Shown here: piece by piece, positions 1-8,091 of the stretch
Layout: each line of letters starts with the position of its first letter
How positions within the stretch are numbered: the stretch's first letter is position 1
Assembly: GCF_016031615.1 (NCBI RefSeq)
Contig: NZ_JACYXC010000001.1
Location: forward strand, 5,828,001 to 5,892,000
Source of the DNA: Streptomyces pactum
GTDB lineage: Bacteria > Actinomycetota > Actinomycetes > Streptomycetales > Streptomycetaceae
Length of the DNA: 64,000 nucleotides
Direction: 5' to 3'
The notes under the pieces: generated by a model
What the model saw: only the letters and a program-made list of their open reading frames with translations
Databases searched by the model: none
What the model was told of the DNA's origin: nothing
Program-made: the position numbers and the translations under genes

Positions 1-1
1 G

Positions 2-541
2 GAGGGGCTCGCCCTCGCCTACCTCGGCGACGCCCGCTACAACATGGGCAACTCCTACCTGGTCACCGGCGCCCTGCTCGGTATGGACGTGCGCATCGTG
101 GCGCCCCGGCTGCTCTGGCCGGACGACTCGGTCGTCTCGGCCGCCCGGGAGCTGGCCAAGGAGTCCGGAGCGCGAGTGACCCTCACCGACGAGGTGGCGG
201 AAGGGGTCCGCGGGGCCGACTTCCTCGCCACCGACGTCTGGGTCTCCATGGGGGAGCCCAAGGAGGTGTGGGACGAGCGGATCGCGCTGCTCGGCGGGTA
301 CGCGGTGACCATGGACGTCCTGCGGGCCACCGGGAACCCCGACGTGAAGTTCCTCCACTGCCTGCCGGCCTTCCACGACCTGGGTACCGCGATCGGCCGG
401 GAGATCCACGAGCGGTACGGGCTGACCGAGATGGAGGTCAGCGACGAGGTCTTCGAATCCGCCCACTCCGTCGTGTTCGACCAGGCCGAGAACCGTATGC
501 ACACCATCAAGGCGGTGCTGGTCGCCACCCTGGCCGGCTGA
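2..541 (+). CDS. argF: Ornithine carbamoyltransferase, C-terminal 179 residues (5' end outside window)
   Basis: Transfers the carbamoyl group of carbamoyl phosphate to ornithine to make citrulline, a cytosolic step of arginine biosynthesis. The reading frame is open from base 2, so the N-terminal carbamoyl-phosphate domain with its STRT motif lies to the left. The visible part reads AYLGDARYNMGNSYLVTGAL, typical of the start of the ornithine-binding domain. Further on are the catalytic HCLPAFH motif (codons near 357-377) and the family ending with AHSVVFDQAENRMHTIKAVL. The stop is at 539-541. No partner gene of the arginine pathway is visible, and the next gene is on the other strand. The catabolic form (arcB) cannot be excluded because the operon start is not in view. 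Confidence 0.93.
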   Translation, partial: EGLALAYLGDARYNMGNSYLVTGALLGMDVRIVAPRLLWPDDSVVSAARELAKESGARVTLTDEVAEGVRGADFLATDVWVSMGEPKEVWDERIALLGGYAVTMDVLRATGNPDVKFLHCLPAFHDLGTAIGREIHERYGLTEMEVSDEVFESAHSVVFDQAENRMHTIKAVLVATLAG

Positions 542-696
542 CCGGCCGCCGCGAGCCGCCTCGCCGGGGGCGTCGGGGCCGGTCGGCGCGGTGAAACGGC
601 GGGGCGCCGGACGCCCCGGGCACCCTGGCGCCGGCGCCGCTCGGCCCCGCCGCCGCGAGCGGGTCGACGCACCCCGGTACGGGTGGGCCTCGCGCC

Positions 697-1164
697 TCAG
701 TCGGGCGCCGACAGGGTGAACCACACCGCCTTGCCGTGCGGGGTCGTGCGGTAGCCGGAGTCCGCGCTCAGGGTGCGGATGAGCAGCAGGCCGCGCCCGC
801 GTTCCTCCAGCGGGTGCGGCAGGGGATGCGGGTCCTGGACGCCGAGTTCGCCGGGCGGCGCGGGGTCCCGGTCGTGCACCTCGACCTGGAAGCCGCTGGG
901 GAGCAGCTCCACCACCAGCTCGATCGGCTCGTCGCCGTCCGCGTGCTCCACGGCGTTGGCGACCAGCTCCGAGGTGAGGAGTTCCGCGGTGTCACTGTCC
1001 GCCGGCGCCGCCAGTGCCGCCAGCACCTCGCGGATCAGGGTGCGCGCCCTGGGCACCGCCTCGGGGGTGTGCGGCAGGGTGAGCCGCCACCGCGTGGCCG
1101 CCGGGGCGTCGAGCGGGGGATCGGAATCGGACACGGGCTGTCCCGAAACGTAAGAATCGGCCAC
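697..1164 (-). CDS. Anti-sigma-factor-type ATP-binding protein (HATPase_c_2)
   Basis: A 155-residue protein of the small Streptomyces ATP-binding family related to SpoIIAB/RsbW anti-sigma kinases. It carries a GHKL-type ATP site: the N-box SELVANAVEHA (about residues 65-75), the G1-like VEVHDRDP (about 93-100) and the G2-like ERGRGLLLI (about 121-129). Proteins of this kind usually bind a sigma factor or an anti-anti-sigma factor; no sigma or STAS gene is adjacent, so the partner is unknown. It starts with GTG at 1164; a purine run (GGGAA) lies directly before it, so a slightly later start, for example the in-frame Val of VSDSDPP, is possible. It stands alone between argF and the catabolic island. 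Confidence 0.85.
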   Translation of the reverse strand: MADSYVSGQPVSDSDPPLDAPAATRWRLTLPHTPEAVPRARTLIREVLAALAAPADSDTAELLTSELVANAVEHADGDEPIELVVELLPSGFQVEVHDRDPAPPGELGVQDPHPLPHPLEERGRGLLLIRTLSADSGYRTTPHGKAVWFTLSAPD

Positions 1165-1575
1165 TTCCCACGGTACCGAACGCGCTTCCGTCCCACCCGG
1201 GCGCGGCCCGCGGCCCGCGCCCCGCGCCCGGGCCCGCCCCGGCCAGGTGTACCACCGCGCGTCCGTCCGGGCCGTGCCCCGCCGCCGCGCGCCCGCCTGC
1301 CTGCCGCTCGTGCACCCCCGCCGCCTGCTCGGGGCCGGTTACGGTCGCGCCCCCCGCCCGCCTTATCGCGTACTCGTGACGACAGTCACAACCAAGTGCT
1401 AACGTGCCGGAGGGGCGACCACCGGGCGCCCGTCGTGCCGGGAGTCCGGTGCGGCCGGCCCGCCCGCCGGTGCCCTGCACGCCCCGCGCACCGCACGCGG
1501 TACCAGGCCTCAGGCGTGGTACCGGCAGTCAGCAGTCAGCCCGCCCGGCCGCTCGCGGCCGAAGGAGGCCGTGCC
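1165..1575. other. 411 bp intergenic region: promoter of the aromatic-CoA genes
   Basis: No credible gene is seen here. The left half (1180-1360) is plain very-GC-rich DNA. The right half holds an operator-like inverted repeat and a possible promoter (separate entry) about 190 bp before the enoyl-CoA hydratase start. The last 15 bases contain the GAAGGAGG ribosome-binding site of that gene. Confidence 0.6.
1364..1405 (+). promoter_or_regulatory. Operator-like site with overlapping promoter, copy 1 (shared with 7985-8010)
   Basis: Seen: TATCGCG (1364-1370), five bases, then the perfect inverted repeat GTGAC-N4-GTCAC (1376-1389). The same arrangement, with identical spacing and 19 of 26 identical bases, occurs on the minus strand at 8010-7985 in the other promoter region of this island. 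A -10-like TAACGT follows at 1400-1405, 18 bases after GTGACG, so a protein bound to the repeat would cover the promoter. Inference: operator for the PaaX-type regulator encoded at 5451-6290. Confidence 0.5.
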
Positions 1576-2403
1576 ATGAGTCCCTTCTCCGGATCCGCAC
1601 CCTCCACCGAGGAGTGGCGGCATCTGCGCCTCACCCTCGACGCCGGGGTCGCCACCGTCACGCTCAACCGACCCGAGAAGCTCAACGCCCTCACCTTCGG
1701 CGCCTACGCCGACCTGCGGGACCTGCTCGCCGAACTCTCCCGTGCCCGCGCCGTGCGCGCCCTGGTGCTCGGCGGCGAGGGACGCGGGTTCTGCTCCGGC
1801 GGTGACGTCGAGGAGATCATCGGCGCCACCCTCGCCATGGACACCGGCGACCTGCTGGACTTCAACCGGATGACCGGGCAGGTGGTCCGCGCGCTGCGGG
1901 AGTGCCCGTTCCCCGTCGTCGCCGCCGTCCACGGGGTCGCGGCCGGAGCGGGAGCGGTGCTCGCCCTCGCCGCCGACTTCCGGGTCGCCGACCCGACCGC
2001 GCGCTTCGCCTTCCTCTTCACCAGGGTCGGGCTCTCCGGCGGCGACATGGGCGCCGCCTATCTGCTGCCGCGCGTCGTCGGGCTCGGCCACGCCACCCGG
2101 CTGCTGATGCTCGGCGAGCCGGTCGGCGCCGCGGAGGCCGAGCGGATCGGCCTGATCAGCATGGTGGCGGAGGAGGGCGGGGCCGGGCCGGCCGCCGCCG
2201 CGCTGGCCCGCCGGCTCGCCGAGGGGCCCGCCCTCGCCCACTCCCGGACCAAGGCGCTGCTCACCGCCGAACTCGACATGCCGCTGTCGGCCGCGGTGGA
2301 GCTGGACGCGGCCACCCAGGCGCTGCTGATGAACAGCGCCGACTACGCCGAGTTCCACGCCGCGTTCACCGCCCGGCGCCCGCCGCAGTGGCGGGGGCGG
2401 TGA
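1576..2403 (+). CDS. Enoyl-CoA hydratase/isomerase family protein
   Basis: A crotonase-fold protein of 275 residues, the usual length for the family. It has VTLNRPEKLNALTF (about residues 33-46), the first oxyanion-hole strand GRGFCSGGDVEE (about 71-82), the second oxyanion-hole helix VHGVAAGAGAVLALAADF and the Glu/Asp region GLSGGDMGAAYLLPRVVG. It should act on a CoA thioester formed in the ring-degradation pathway encoded next door; the exact substrate cannot be read. The ATG at 1576 has a strong GAAGGAGG site seven bases upstream. It is translationally coupled to the next gene, whose GTG overlaps this stop as GTGA (2400-2403). An inverted-repeat operator lies about 190 bp upstream. Confidence 0.9.
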   Translation: MSPFSGSAPSTEEWRHLRLTLDAGVATVTLNRPEKLNALTFGAYADLRDLLAELSRARAVRALVLGGEGRGFCSGGDVEEIIGATLAMDTGDLLDFNRMTGQVVRALRECPFPVVAAVHGVAAGAGAVLALAADFRVADPTARFAFLFTRVGLSGGDMGAAYLLPRVVGLGHATRLLMLGEPVGAAEAERIGLISMVAEEGGAGPAAAALARRLAEGPALAHSRTKALLTAELDMPLSAAVELDAATQALLMNSADYAEFHAAFTARRPPQWRGR

Positions 2404-4718
2404 CCGGGCCGGCCGCGGCCGGGGTGCGGCGGGTCGCGGTCATCGGCGGCGGCCCCGGCGGGCTCTACGCGGCGGCCCTGCTCAAACGCCTGGACCCGGA
2501 CCGCGAGATCACCCTCTGGGAACGGAACGCCCCGGACGACACCTTCGGCTTCGGGGTGGTGCTGTCGGACGAGACGCTCGGCGGCATCGAGTACGCCGAC
2601 CCCGAGGTCCACCGGGCGCTGCGCGCGGAGTACGTCCGCTGGGACGGCATCGACGTGGTGCGGCGCGGCCGGGTCCTCACCTCCGGCGGCCACGGCTTCG
2701 CCGCGGTGGGGCGCCGCCGCCTGCTGCGCATCCTCCACGAGCGGTGCCGGTCCCTCGGCGTCCGGCTGCGGTTCGCGACCCCGGCGCCGCCCGCAGCCGA
2801 ACTGGCCCGCAGCCACGACCTGGTGATCGCCGCCGACGGGGCGGGCAGCCCCACCCGCGCGGCGCACGCCGACGTCTTCCGCCCCCGGGTGGTCACCCAC
2901 CGCTGCCGCTACATCTGGCTCGCCGTGGACCACCCCTTCGACGCGTTCCGCTTCGAGACCGCCGAGACCGCCTACGGGGTGATGCAGCTGCACGGCTACC
3001 CGTACGCCCGCCCGGGGGCGCGGGGGCCGGGGGCCAGCACCGTCATCGTCGAGATGCACCAGGACGTCTGGCGCCGCGCCAGCTTCGACCGGTGCCCGGT
3101 GGAGGAGTCCGTCGAGCGGTGCGCCACGGTCTTCGGCACCGCCCTCGGCGGCCGGCCGCTGCGCGGCAACGACAGCTCCCGCTGGACCGCGTTCCGGACC
3201 GTCACCACCGGGTGCTGGGCGCACGGCAACACGGTGCTGCTCGGGGACGCCGCGCACACCGCGCACTTCTCCATCGGCTCCGGGACCAAGCTGGCCGTCG
3301 AGGACGCCCTCGCCCTCGCCGTCCGCCTGCGGGAACCCGGCGGCGTACGGGAGGCGCTGGCCGCCTACGAGGCCGAGCGCCGCCCCGTGGTGGAGTCCAC
3401 CCAGCGGGCCGCGGCCGCCAGCCTGCACTGGTTCGAGGACCTGGCCCGCCACCTGCCGCAGCCACCCCGCCGGTTCGCCTTCAACCTGCTCACCCGCAGC
3501 CGCCGGGTGACCCACGCCAACCTGCGGCTGCGCGACCCGGACTTCGTGGCCGAGGTCGAGCGGGAGGCCGGGATCGCCCCCGGCACACCGCCCATGTTCA
3601 CCCCGTTCCCGCTGCGCGGACTCACCCTGCGCAACCGGGTGGTGGTCTCACCGATGGACATGTACTCCGCCCGGGACGGCGTGCCCGGCGACTTCCACCT
3701 GGTCCACCTCGGTGCCCGTGCCCTGGGCGGGGCCGGGCTGGTGATGACCGAGATGGTGTGCGTGACCCCCGAGGGCCGGATCACCCCCGGCTGCACCGGC
3801 CTGTACACCGACGCCCAGCAGGCCGGGTGGGCCCGCGTCGTGGAGTTCGCCCACGAGCGGTCCCCGGGCGTGGCCGTCGGCGTCCAGCTGGGCCACTCCG
3901 GCCGCAAGGGCTCCACCCGGCTGATGTGGGAGGGCATCGACGAGCCCCTGCCGTCCGGCAACTGGCCGCTGGTGGCGCCCTCCGCGCTGCCGTACCGGCC
4001 GGGCGTCAGCGCGGTGCCGCGGGCGCTGGACCGGGCGGGGATGACCGAGATCCGGGAGGCGTTCGTGGCCGCCGCCCGGCGCGCCGCCGCGGCCGGGTTC
4101 GACCTGCTGGAGCTGCACTGCGCCCACGGCTACCTGCTCTCGGGCTTCCTGTCCCCGCTCACCAACCGGCGCACCGACGCCTACGGCGGCTCGCTCACCG
4201 CCCGCCTCCGCTATCCGCTGGAGGTGTTCGACGCGGTGCGCCAGGTCTGGCCCGGGGAGCGGCCGATGACGGTCCGGATCTCGGCGACGGACTGGGCCCC
4301 GGGCGGTACCACCGCCGACGACGCGGTCACCGTCGCCGCCGCCTTCCGGGCCCGCGGTGCCGACGCCATCGACGTCTCCACCGGGCAGGTCGTCGCGGAC
4401 GAGCGGCCCGAGACCGGACGCTCGTACCAGACGCCGTTCGCCGACCGGATACGCAACGAGCTGTGCGTCCCGGTCATCGCGGTCGGCGCCATCTCCTCCT
4501 GGGACGACGTGAACACCCTGATCCTGGCCGGCCGGGCGGACCTGTGCGCGCTGGGCCGCCCGCACCTGTACGACCCGCACTGGACGCTGCACGCGGCGGC
4601 GGAACAGGACTACCGGGGGCCGGGCGCGCCGTGGCCGGCGCCGTACCGGGCGGGCAGCCGCCGGCCGCCCACCGGCCGGACCGATGCGCCCCGCACCCGG
4701 CCGGCCCTGGAGCGCTGA
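2400..4718 (+). CDS. Fused FAD monooxygenase / Old Yellow Enzyme (2-aminobenzoyl-CoA monooxygenase/reductase or salicylyl-CoA 5-hydroxylase type)
   Basis: A 772-residue fusion. Residues about 10-390 form a p-hydroxybenzoate-hydroxylase-type flavoprotein: the FAD motif IGGGPGG near residue 15, DGAGS near 150, and the second FAD motif LLGDAAHTAHFSIGSGTKLA near 280. From about residue 398 an Old Yellow Enzyme barrel follows: TPFPLRGLTLRNRVVVSPM, QLGHSGRKGS, then the signature ELHCAHGYLLSGFLSPLTNR. This architecture is that of 2-aminobenzoyl-CoA monooxygenase/reductase, which hydroxylates and reduces the ring of anthraniloyl-CoA with FAD, FMN and NAD(P)H; relatives are often named salicylyl-CoA 5-hydroxylase. 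The GTG start overlaps the upstream stop by four bases, which supports coupled translation. The CoA-ligase and RidA genes nearby favour an amino-substituted substrate, but salicylyl-CoA remains possible. Confidence 0.85.
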   Translation: MTGPAAAGVRRVAVIGGGPGGLYAAALLKRLDPDREITLWERNAPDDTFGFGVVLSDETLGGIEYADPEVHRALRAEYVRWDGIDVVRRGRVLTSGGHGFAAVGRRRLLRILHERCRSLGVRLRFATPAPPAAELARSHDLVIAADGAGSPTRAAHADVFRPRVVTHRCRYIWLAVDHPFDAFRFETAETAYGVMQLHGYPYARPGARGPGASTVIVEMHQDVWRRASFDRCPVEESVERCATVFGTALGGRPLRGNDSSRWTAFRTVTTGCWAHGNTVLLGDAAHTAHFSIGSGTKLAVEDALALAVRLREPGGVREALAAYEAERRPVVESTQRAAAASLHWFEDLARHLPQPPRRFAFNLLTRSRRVTHANLRLRDPDFVAEVEREAGIAPGTPPMFTPFPLRGLTLRNRVVVSPMDMYSARDGVPGDFHLVHLGARALGGAGLVMTEMVCVTPEGRITPGCTGLYTDAQQAGWARVVEFAHERSPGVAVGVQLGHSGRKGSTRLMWEGIDEPLPSGNWPLVAPSALPYRPGVSAVPRALDRAGMTEIREAFVAAARRAAAAGFDLLELHCAHGYLLSGFLSPLTNRRTDAYGGSLTARLRYPLEVFDAVRQVWPGERPMTVRISATDWAPGGTTADDAVTVAAAFRARGADAIDVSTGQVVADERPETGRSYQTPFADRIRNELCVPVIAVGAISSWDDVNTLILAGRADLCALGRPHLYDPHWTLHAAAEQDYRGPGAPWPAPYRAGSRRPPTGRTDAPRTRPALER

Positions 4719-4955
4719 CGCCGGCGGCCCGGCCCGCCCCTCAGGCCCGGGCCAGCCCCTCAGGCCCGTACGCCCCCGCCCCGGGACCGGGCACGCCCCG
4801 GCCCGGTACCGATCACGCCCCGGCCCCGGCACCGATCACGCACCCCGGCCTCAAGGACCGCGAGACCCGCCGGAACCCCGGACCCGCCGGGTCGTCCGGA
4901 CCGTCCGGGGCCGCATCCGGGCCGTCCGGGGCGGCATCCGGCGGGCCGTGGCCCG
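4719..4955. repeat. 237 bp intergenic stretch with short degenerate repeats
   Basis: Between the fusion enzyme stop and the convergent small gene. It holds short repeats: CCCCTCAGGCCCG twice near 4737-4770, and ACCGATCACGC twice near 4808-4842, each within GCCCCGGCCCCGG-like runs. CCGTCCGGGGC repeats occur near 4907-4942. No gene and no clear terminator stem are recognised. Confidence 0.4.
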
Positions 4956-5261
4956 CTATTCCGGGCGGGCGGCGGCACAGGCCAGGGCCACCTCGGCCCA
5001 CGTCCAGGCCTGGTCCTGCCATTCGGCCCTCTCCGTGCTCCGCTCCTGCCGCCGTGCCGCGTCGAGGGCCCGCCCCACCGCGTGGACGGCGAGCGGGGGC
5101 GGGGCCGCGGCAAGGGCCGTGCACGCCTGTGCCACCAGCGCCCACAGACGGGCCCGCGCCCGCGTCACATCGCGTTCCGAGGCCGACCTCAGCCCGTCCA
5201 CGTTCTCCGCCCATGCGTGGGCACGGCGTGCCGCCTCGGCCGTTTCCAGGGAACAGTCCAT
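4956..5261 (-). CDS. Small hypothetical protein, 101 aa
   Basis: Family not recognised. The sequence is Ala/Arg-rich and predicted mostly helical (ERDVTRARARLWALVAQACT; RRQERSTERAEWQDQAWTW), with no signal peptide or membrane segment and two Cys. The ATG at 5261 is preferred over an upstream GTG because AGGAAGG lies six bases in front of it. It sits between the monooxygenase (convergent) and the PaaX-type regulator gene (same strand, 189 bp away), so it could be read from the paaX transcript or be independent. Codon use looks like that of its neighbours. A role in the aromatic pathway is not supported by anything in the sequence. Confidence 0.55.
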   Translation of the reverse strand: MDCSLETAEAARRAHAWAENVDGLRSASERDVTRARARLWALVAQACTALAAAPPPLAVHAVGRALDAARRQERSTERAEWQDQAWTWAEVALACAAARPE

Positions 5262-5450
5262 GCCAGCCTTCCTGATCCCGGTCCCCGCCGTCCCACGGGA
5301 GACACCGGCCCGCGTGTCACGCGCCAACGCCTGGGAGTAATGACCGGGGTTGTGCCGCACCCGGTCACCGGGCGGACGGTACGCCCCCGCGCCCCCGGCA
5401 ACCGCGTTGTCCCGCGCCCCGCCGTTCCGTGGCCGGCCCGGGCGCCGCGC

Positions 5451-6290
5451 TCAGGCCCCGGGGTCCGGCAGCTGGGCGGCGACGAACCGGCCGGCGGGGC
5501 CCCGCAGCCGTTGGTGCAGGGCGGTGAAGACCTCCGCGGCCCGGCCGCCGGGCCAGTCCCCGGGGAGCAGGGCGGGCGGCAGGCCGGGGTCGGCGTACGG
5601 CACGTGGCGCCAGGAGTCCAGGGTCAGCAGGTGGTCGCGGTACGCCTCCTCCGGGTCGTCGGCGCGCTGCCGTGACCAGCGGCGCAGCACCGGCTCATGG
5701 GTGGTGAGGAAGCGTTCGTGCAGATCCGCCAGCGCGGCCAGGTCCCACCAGCGGCCGACCACCTCGGAGGTGGGACGGAACCCGGCGTGGGTGCCGCGGA
5801 AGAGGTCCACGTAGCGGTCCAGGTCCAGCCGCCGCAGGGTGTGCCGGGTCTCCTCGTAGAGGTGGTCGGGGGCGATCCAGACCCCGGGCGCGGCGGTGCC
5901 GAAACCCAGCCGGGCCAGCCGGGAACGGAGCAGGTGCCGTTTTTGGCGCTCGTGTTCCGGCACCGAGAACACCGCCAGCAGCCAGCCCTCCGCCACCTGG
6001 TCCGCCGGCCGCCGGTAGATGCGCCGGTCGCCGTCGTCGAGCAGCTGCCGGGCGGCGGCGGACAGGGCGTACCCGGCGGCGCCGCCCGGAGCGCGCCCGG
6101 ACTCCAGCAGCCCGCGGCGCTTGAGCCGGGAGACGGCCGAGCGCACCGAGGGCGGATCGACGCCGACCGCCCCCAGCAGCCGGATGAGGGCGGCCACCGG
6201 CACCGGCCCGGTGGGGCGGTCGGCCGTCCCACGGCCGTAGGCACCGTAGAAGGTGACGATCAGTGAGCGGGGGGCGTGGTGGTCAGTCAC
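5451..6290 (-). CDS. PaaX-family transcriptional regulator
   Basis: A 279-residue PaaX-type repressor. PaaX of E. coli binds phenylacetyl-CoA and controls aromatic ring degradation, so an aryl-CoA effector is likely. The N-terminal winged-helix part has SLIVTFYGAYGR, VAALIRLLGAVGVDPPSVRS and AVSRLKRRGLLES (residues about 8-70). The central and C-terminal PaaX regions include WLLAVFSVPEHERQKRHLLR, LGFGTAAPGVWIAP and the WRHVPYADPGLPP block. The GTG at 6290 begins only four bases after the TAA of the CoA ligase, so the two form an operon and the regulator is probably made together with the pathway. The likely operators are the inverted repeats at 1376-1389 and 7985-7998. Confidence 0.88.
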   Translation of the reverse strand: MTDHHAPRSLIVTFYGAYGRGTADRPTGPVPVAALIRLLGAVGVDPPSVRSAVSRLKRRGLLESGRAPGGAAGYALSAAARQLLDDGDRRIYRRPADQVAEGWLLAVFSVPEHERQKRHLLRSRLARLGFGTAAPGVWIAPDHLYEETRHTLRRLDLDRYVDLFRGTHAGFRPTSEVVGRWWDLAALADLHERFLTTHEPVLRRWSRQRADDPEEAYRDHLLTLDSWRHVPYADPGLPPALLPGDWPGGRAAEVFTALHQRLRGPAGRFVAAQLPDPGA

Positions 6291-6294
6291 GCGC

Positions 6295-7914
6295 TTACTG
6301 TAGAGCGCCGCCCCGCAGCCGGAACCGCTGGAGCTTGCCGGTCGCGGTGCGGGGGAGGGCGTCGAGGAACACGACCTCGCGCGGGCACTTGTACGGGGCG
6401 AGCCGGTCGCGGACGAACTCCCGCAGCACCGCCGCGGTCTCCGGGCCGCGCGGCACCCCGGGCCGCACCACCACATGGGCGACCACCACCGACCCCCGCT
6501 CGGCGTCCGGCCGGCCGGTGACCGCCGCCTCCAGCAGGTACGGGTGGCGCATCAGGACCTCCTCGACCTCCGGCCCGGCGATCTTGTATCCCGCCGAGAC
6601 GATCATGTCGTCGGCGCGGGCGAGGTAGCGGAAGTGGCCGTCCGGCTCGCGGACACAGGTGTCCCCGGTCAGGTTCCAGCCGTCCCGCACGTAGTCGCGC
6701 TGCCGCTCGTCGGCCAGGTAGCGGCAGCCGGTGGGCCCGCGCACCGCCAGCAGCCCCGGCTCGCCGTCCGGCACCGGCCGCCCCGCGGCGTCCACCACCC
6801 GGGCCCGGAATCCGGGCACCGGTCGGCCCACGGTGCCCGGCCGGCTGTCACCGTCCACGGCGGACAGGAAGATGTGCAGCAGTTCGGTCGCCCCGATCCC
6901 GTTGACCAGGCGCAGCCCGGTGGCGGCGTACCACTCCCGCCAGGTGGCGGCCGGCAGGTTCTCCCCGGCGGAGACGCAGCGGCGCAGCGTGGAGGTGTCG
7001 TACCCGCCGAGCCGGCCGAGCATCGCGCGGTAGGCGGTGGGCGCGGTGAACAGCACCGACACCCGGTGGCGCTGGATGTCGTCCAGCATCCGGGCGGCGC
7101 CGCCCCACTCGGCGAGCAGCGCCGAGGCGCCGGCCCGCAGCGGGAAGACGAGCAGGCCGCCGAGGCCGAAGGTGAAGCCCAGCGGCGGGCTGCCGGCGAA
7201 GACGTCCTCCGGGCGCGGGCGCAGCAGCCGGGCGGAGAAGGTGTCGGCGACGGCCAGCACGTCCCGGTGGAAGTGCATACAGCCCTTGGGGCGGCCGGTG
7301 GTGCCGGAGGTGAACGCGATCAGCGCGACGTCGTCGGCCGAGGTGGGGACCGCCGGGAAGGCGCCCGGCTGGGCCGCGGCCCGGCGCAGCAGGTCGTCCG
7401 GCGCGCCGCCGCCGTACACCGCCGGCCGCAGCCCGGGCACCCGGGCCCGGGCCAGCTCCTCCACGCACCGCGCGTCACACACCGCGTGCCGCACCCGGGC
7501 GATCTCGCAGACCGCGGCCAGCTCGGCGGCCCGGTGCGAGGCGAGCACGGTGACGGCGACCGCCCCGGCCTTCATCACCGCCAGCCAGCAGGCGGCCAGC
7601 CAGGGGGAGGTGGGGCCGCGCAGCAGGACCCGGTTGCCGGGGACCACGCCCATCTCCCGGGTGAGGGTGTGCGCGATGCGGTCCACCCGGCCGCGCAACT
7701 CGCCGTAGGTCCACACCTCGCCGTCGCGGGAGCGGAGCGCGGGCCGGTCGGGTCCGTACCGGGCGACCGTGCCGTCCAGCAGCTCGGCCCCGCAGTTGAG
7801 CCGGTCCGGGTACACCGGGCCGGGCGGGCCGAGCAGCAGCCGCGGCCACCGGGCGGCGGGCGGCAGGTGGTCCCGGGCGAAGGTGTCGGTGTGAGCCGAT
7901 GGCCGTAGCTGCAT
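6295..7914 (-). CDS. Aryl-CoA ligase (benzoate-/2-aminobenzoate-CoA ligase type, AMP-forming)
   Basis: A 539-residue ANL-superfamily adenylating enzyme that should activate an aromatic acid to its CoA thioester with ATP, the entry step of the neighbouring pathway. Motifs: P-loop-like FTSGTTGRPKGCMHFHRD (about residues 193-210), GSPPLGFTFGLGGLLVFPLR as in benzoate-CoA ligases, NGIGATELLHIF (A5), YLADERQRDYVRDGWNLTGD (A7 region) and the catalytic Lys near the end in PRTATGKLQRFRL. The ATG at 7914 follows GGAGG-type sequence in the opposite orientation. It is divergent from the acyl-CoA dehydrogenase across a 177 bp promoter region and is followed after four bases by the PaaX regulator. Anthranilate, benzoate or salicylate cannot be told apart by eye. 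Confidence 0.88.
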   Translation of the reverse strand: MQLRPSAHTDTFARDHLPPAARWPRLLLGPPGPVYPDRLNCGAELLDGTVARYGPDRPALRSRDGEVWTYGELRGRVDRIAHTLTREMGVVPGNRVLLRGPTSPWLAACWLAVMKAGAVAVTVLASHRAAELAAVCEIARVRHAVCDARCVEELARARVPGLRPAVYGGGAPDDLLRRAAAQPGAFPAVPTSADDVALIAFTSGTTGRPKGCMHFHRDVLAVADTFSARLLRPRPEDVFAGSPPLGFTFGLGGLLVFPLRAGASALLAEWGGAARMLDDIQRHRVSVLFTAPTAYRAMLGRLGGYDTSTLRRCVSAGENLPAATWREWYAATGLRLVNGIGATELLHIFLSAVDGDSRPGTVGRPVPGFRARVVDAAGRPVPDGEPGLLAVRGPTGCRYLADERQRDYVRDGWNLTGDTCVREPDGHFRYLARADDMIVSAGYKIAGPEVEEVLMRHPYLLEAAVTGRPDAERGSVVVAHVVVRPGVPRGPETAAVLREFVRDRLAPYKCPREVVFLDALPRTATGKLQRFRLRGGALQ

Positions 7915-7984
7915 CGTGGTGCGCCTCCTCAGCCTGGCCGGCCGTATGCCTGCCCCGAAGTCGCTCCGTCAGCGTAACGTGTTG

Positions 7985-8010
7985 GTGACGACGGTCAAGA
8001 GATCGCGATA
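7985..8010 (-). promoter_or_regulatory. Operator-like site, copy 2, in the divergent ligase/dehydrogenase promoter
   Basis: Seen on the minus strand: TATCGCG (8010-8004), five bases, then TTGAC-N4-GTCAC (7998-7985). Spacing is identical to the site at 1364-1389. For the ligase gene TTGACC can serve as a -35 hexamer with TACGCT 16 bases later as -10, so occupation would block transcription. The motif lies midway in the 177 bp between the ligase and acyl-CoA dehydrogenase starts, so one protein could control both directions. Confidence 0.5.
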
Positions 8011-8091
8011 GGGCGGTGGGGTACGCGACGGCGGCCCGGTGGCCGGGCGGCGGGCCCGGCGCCGCCCGGGAGATGGGGAAAGGGGTGTCCG

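Noticed and set aside
1902..2399. Long open frame upstream of the monooxygenase start, in frame with it
   Set aside because: It overlaps the enoyl-CoA hydratase gene in another frame; the translated sequence is Arg/Pro-rich and lacks domains. The GTG at 2400 sits directly before the FAD motif and overlaps the upstream stop in GTGA fashion.
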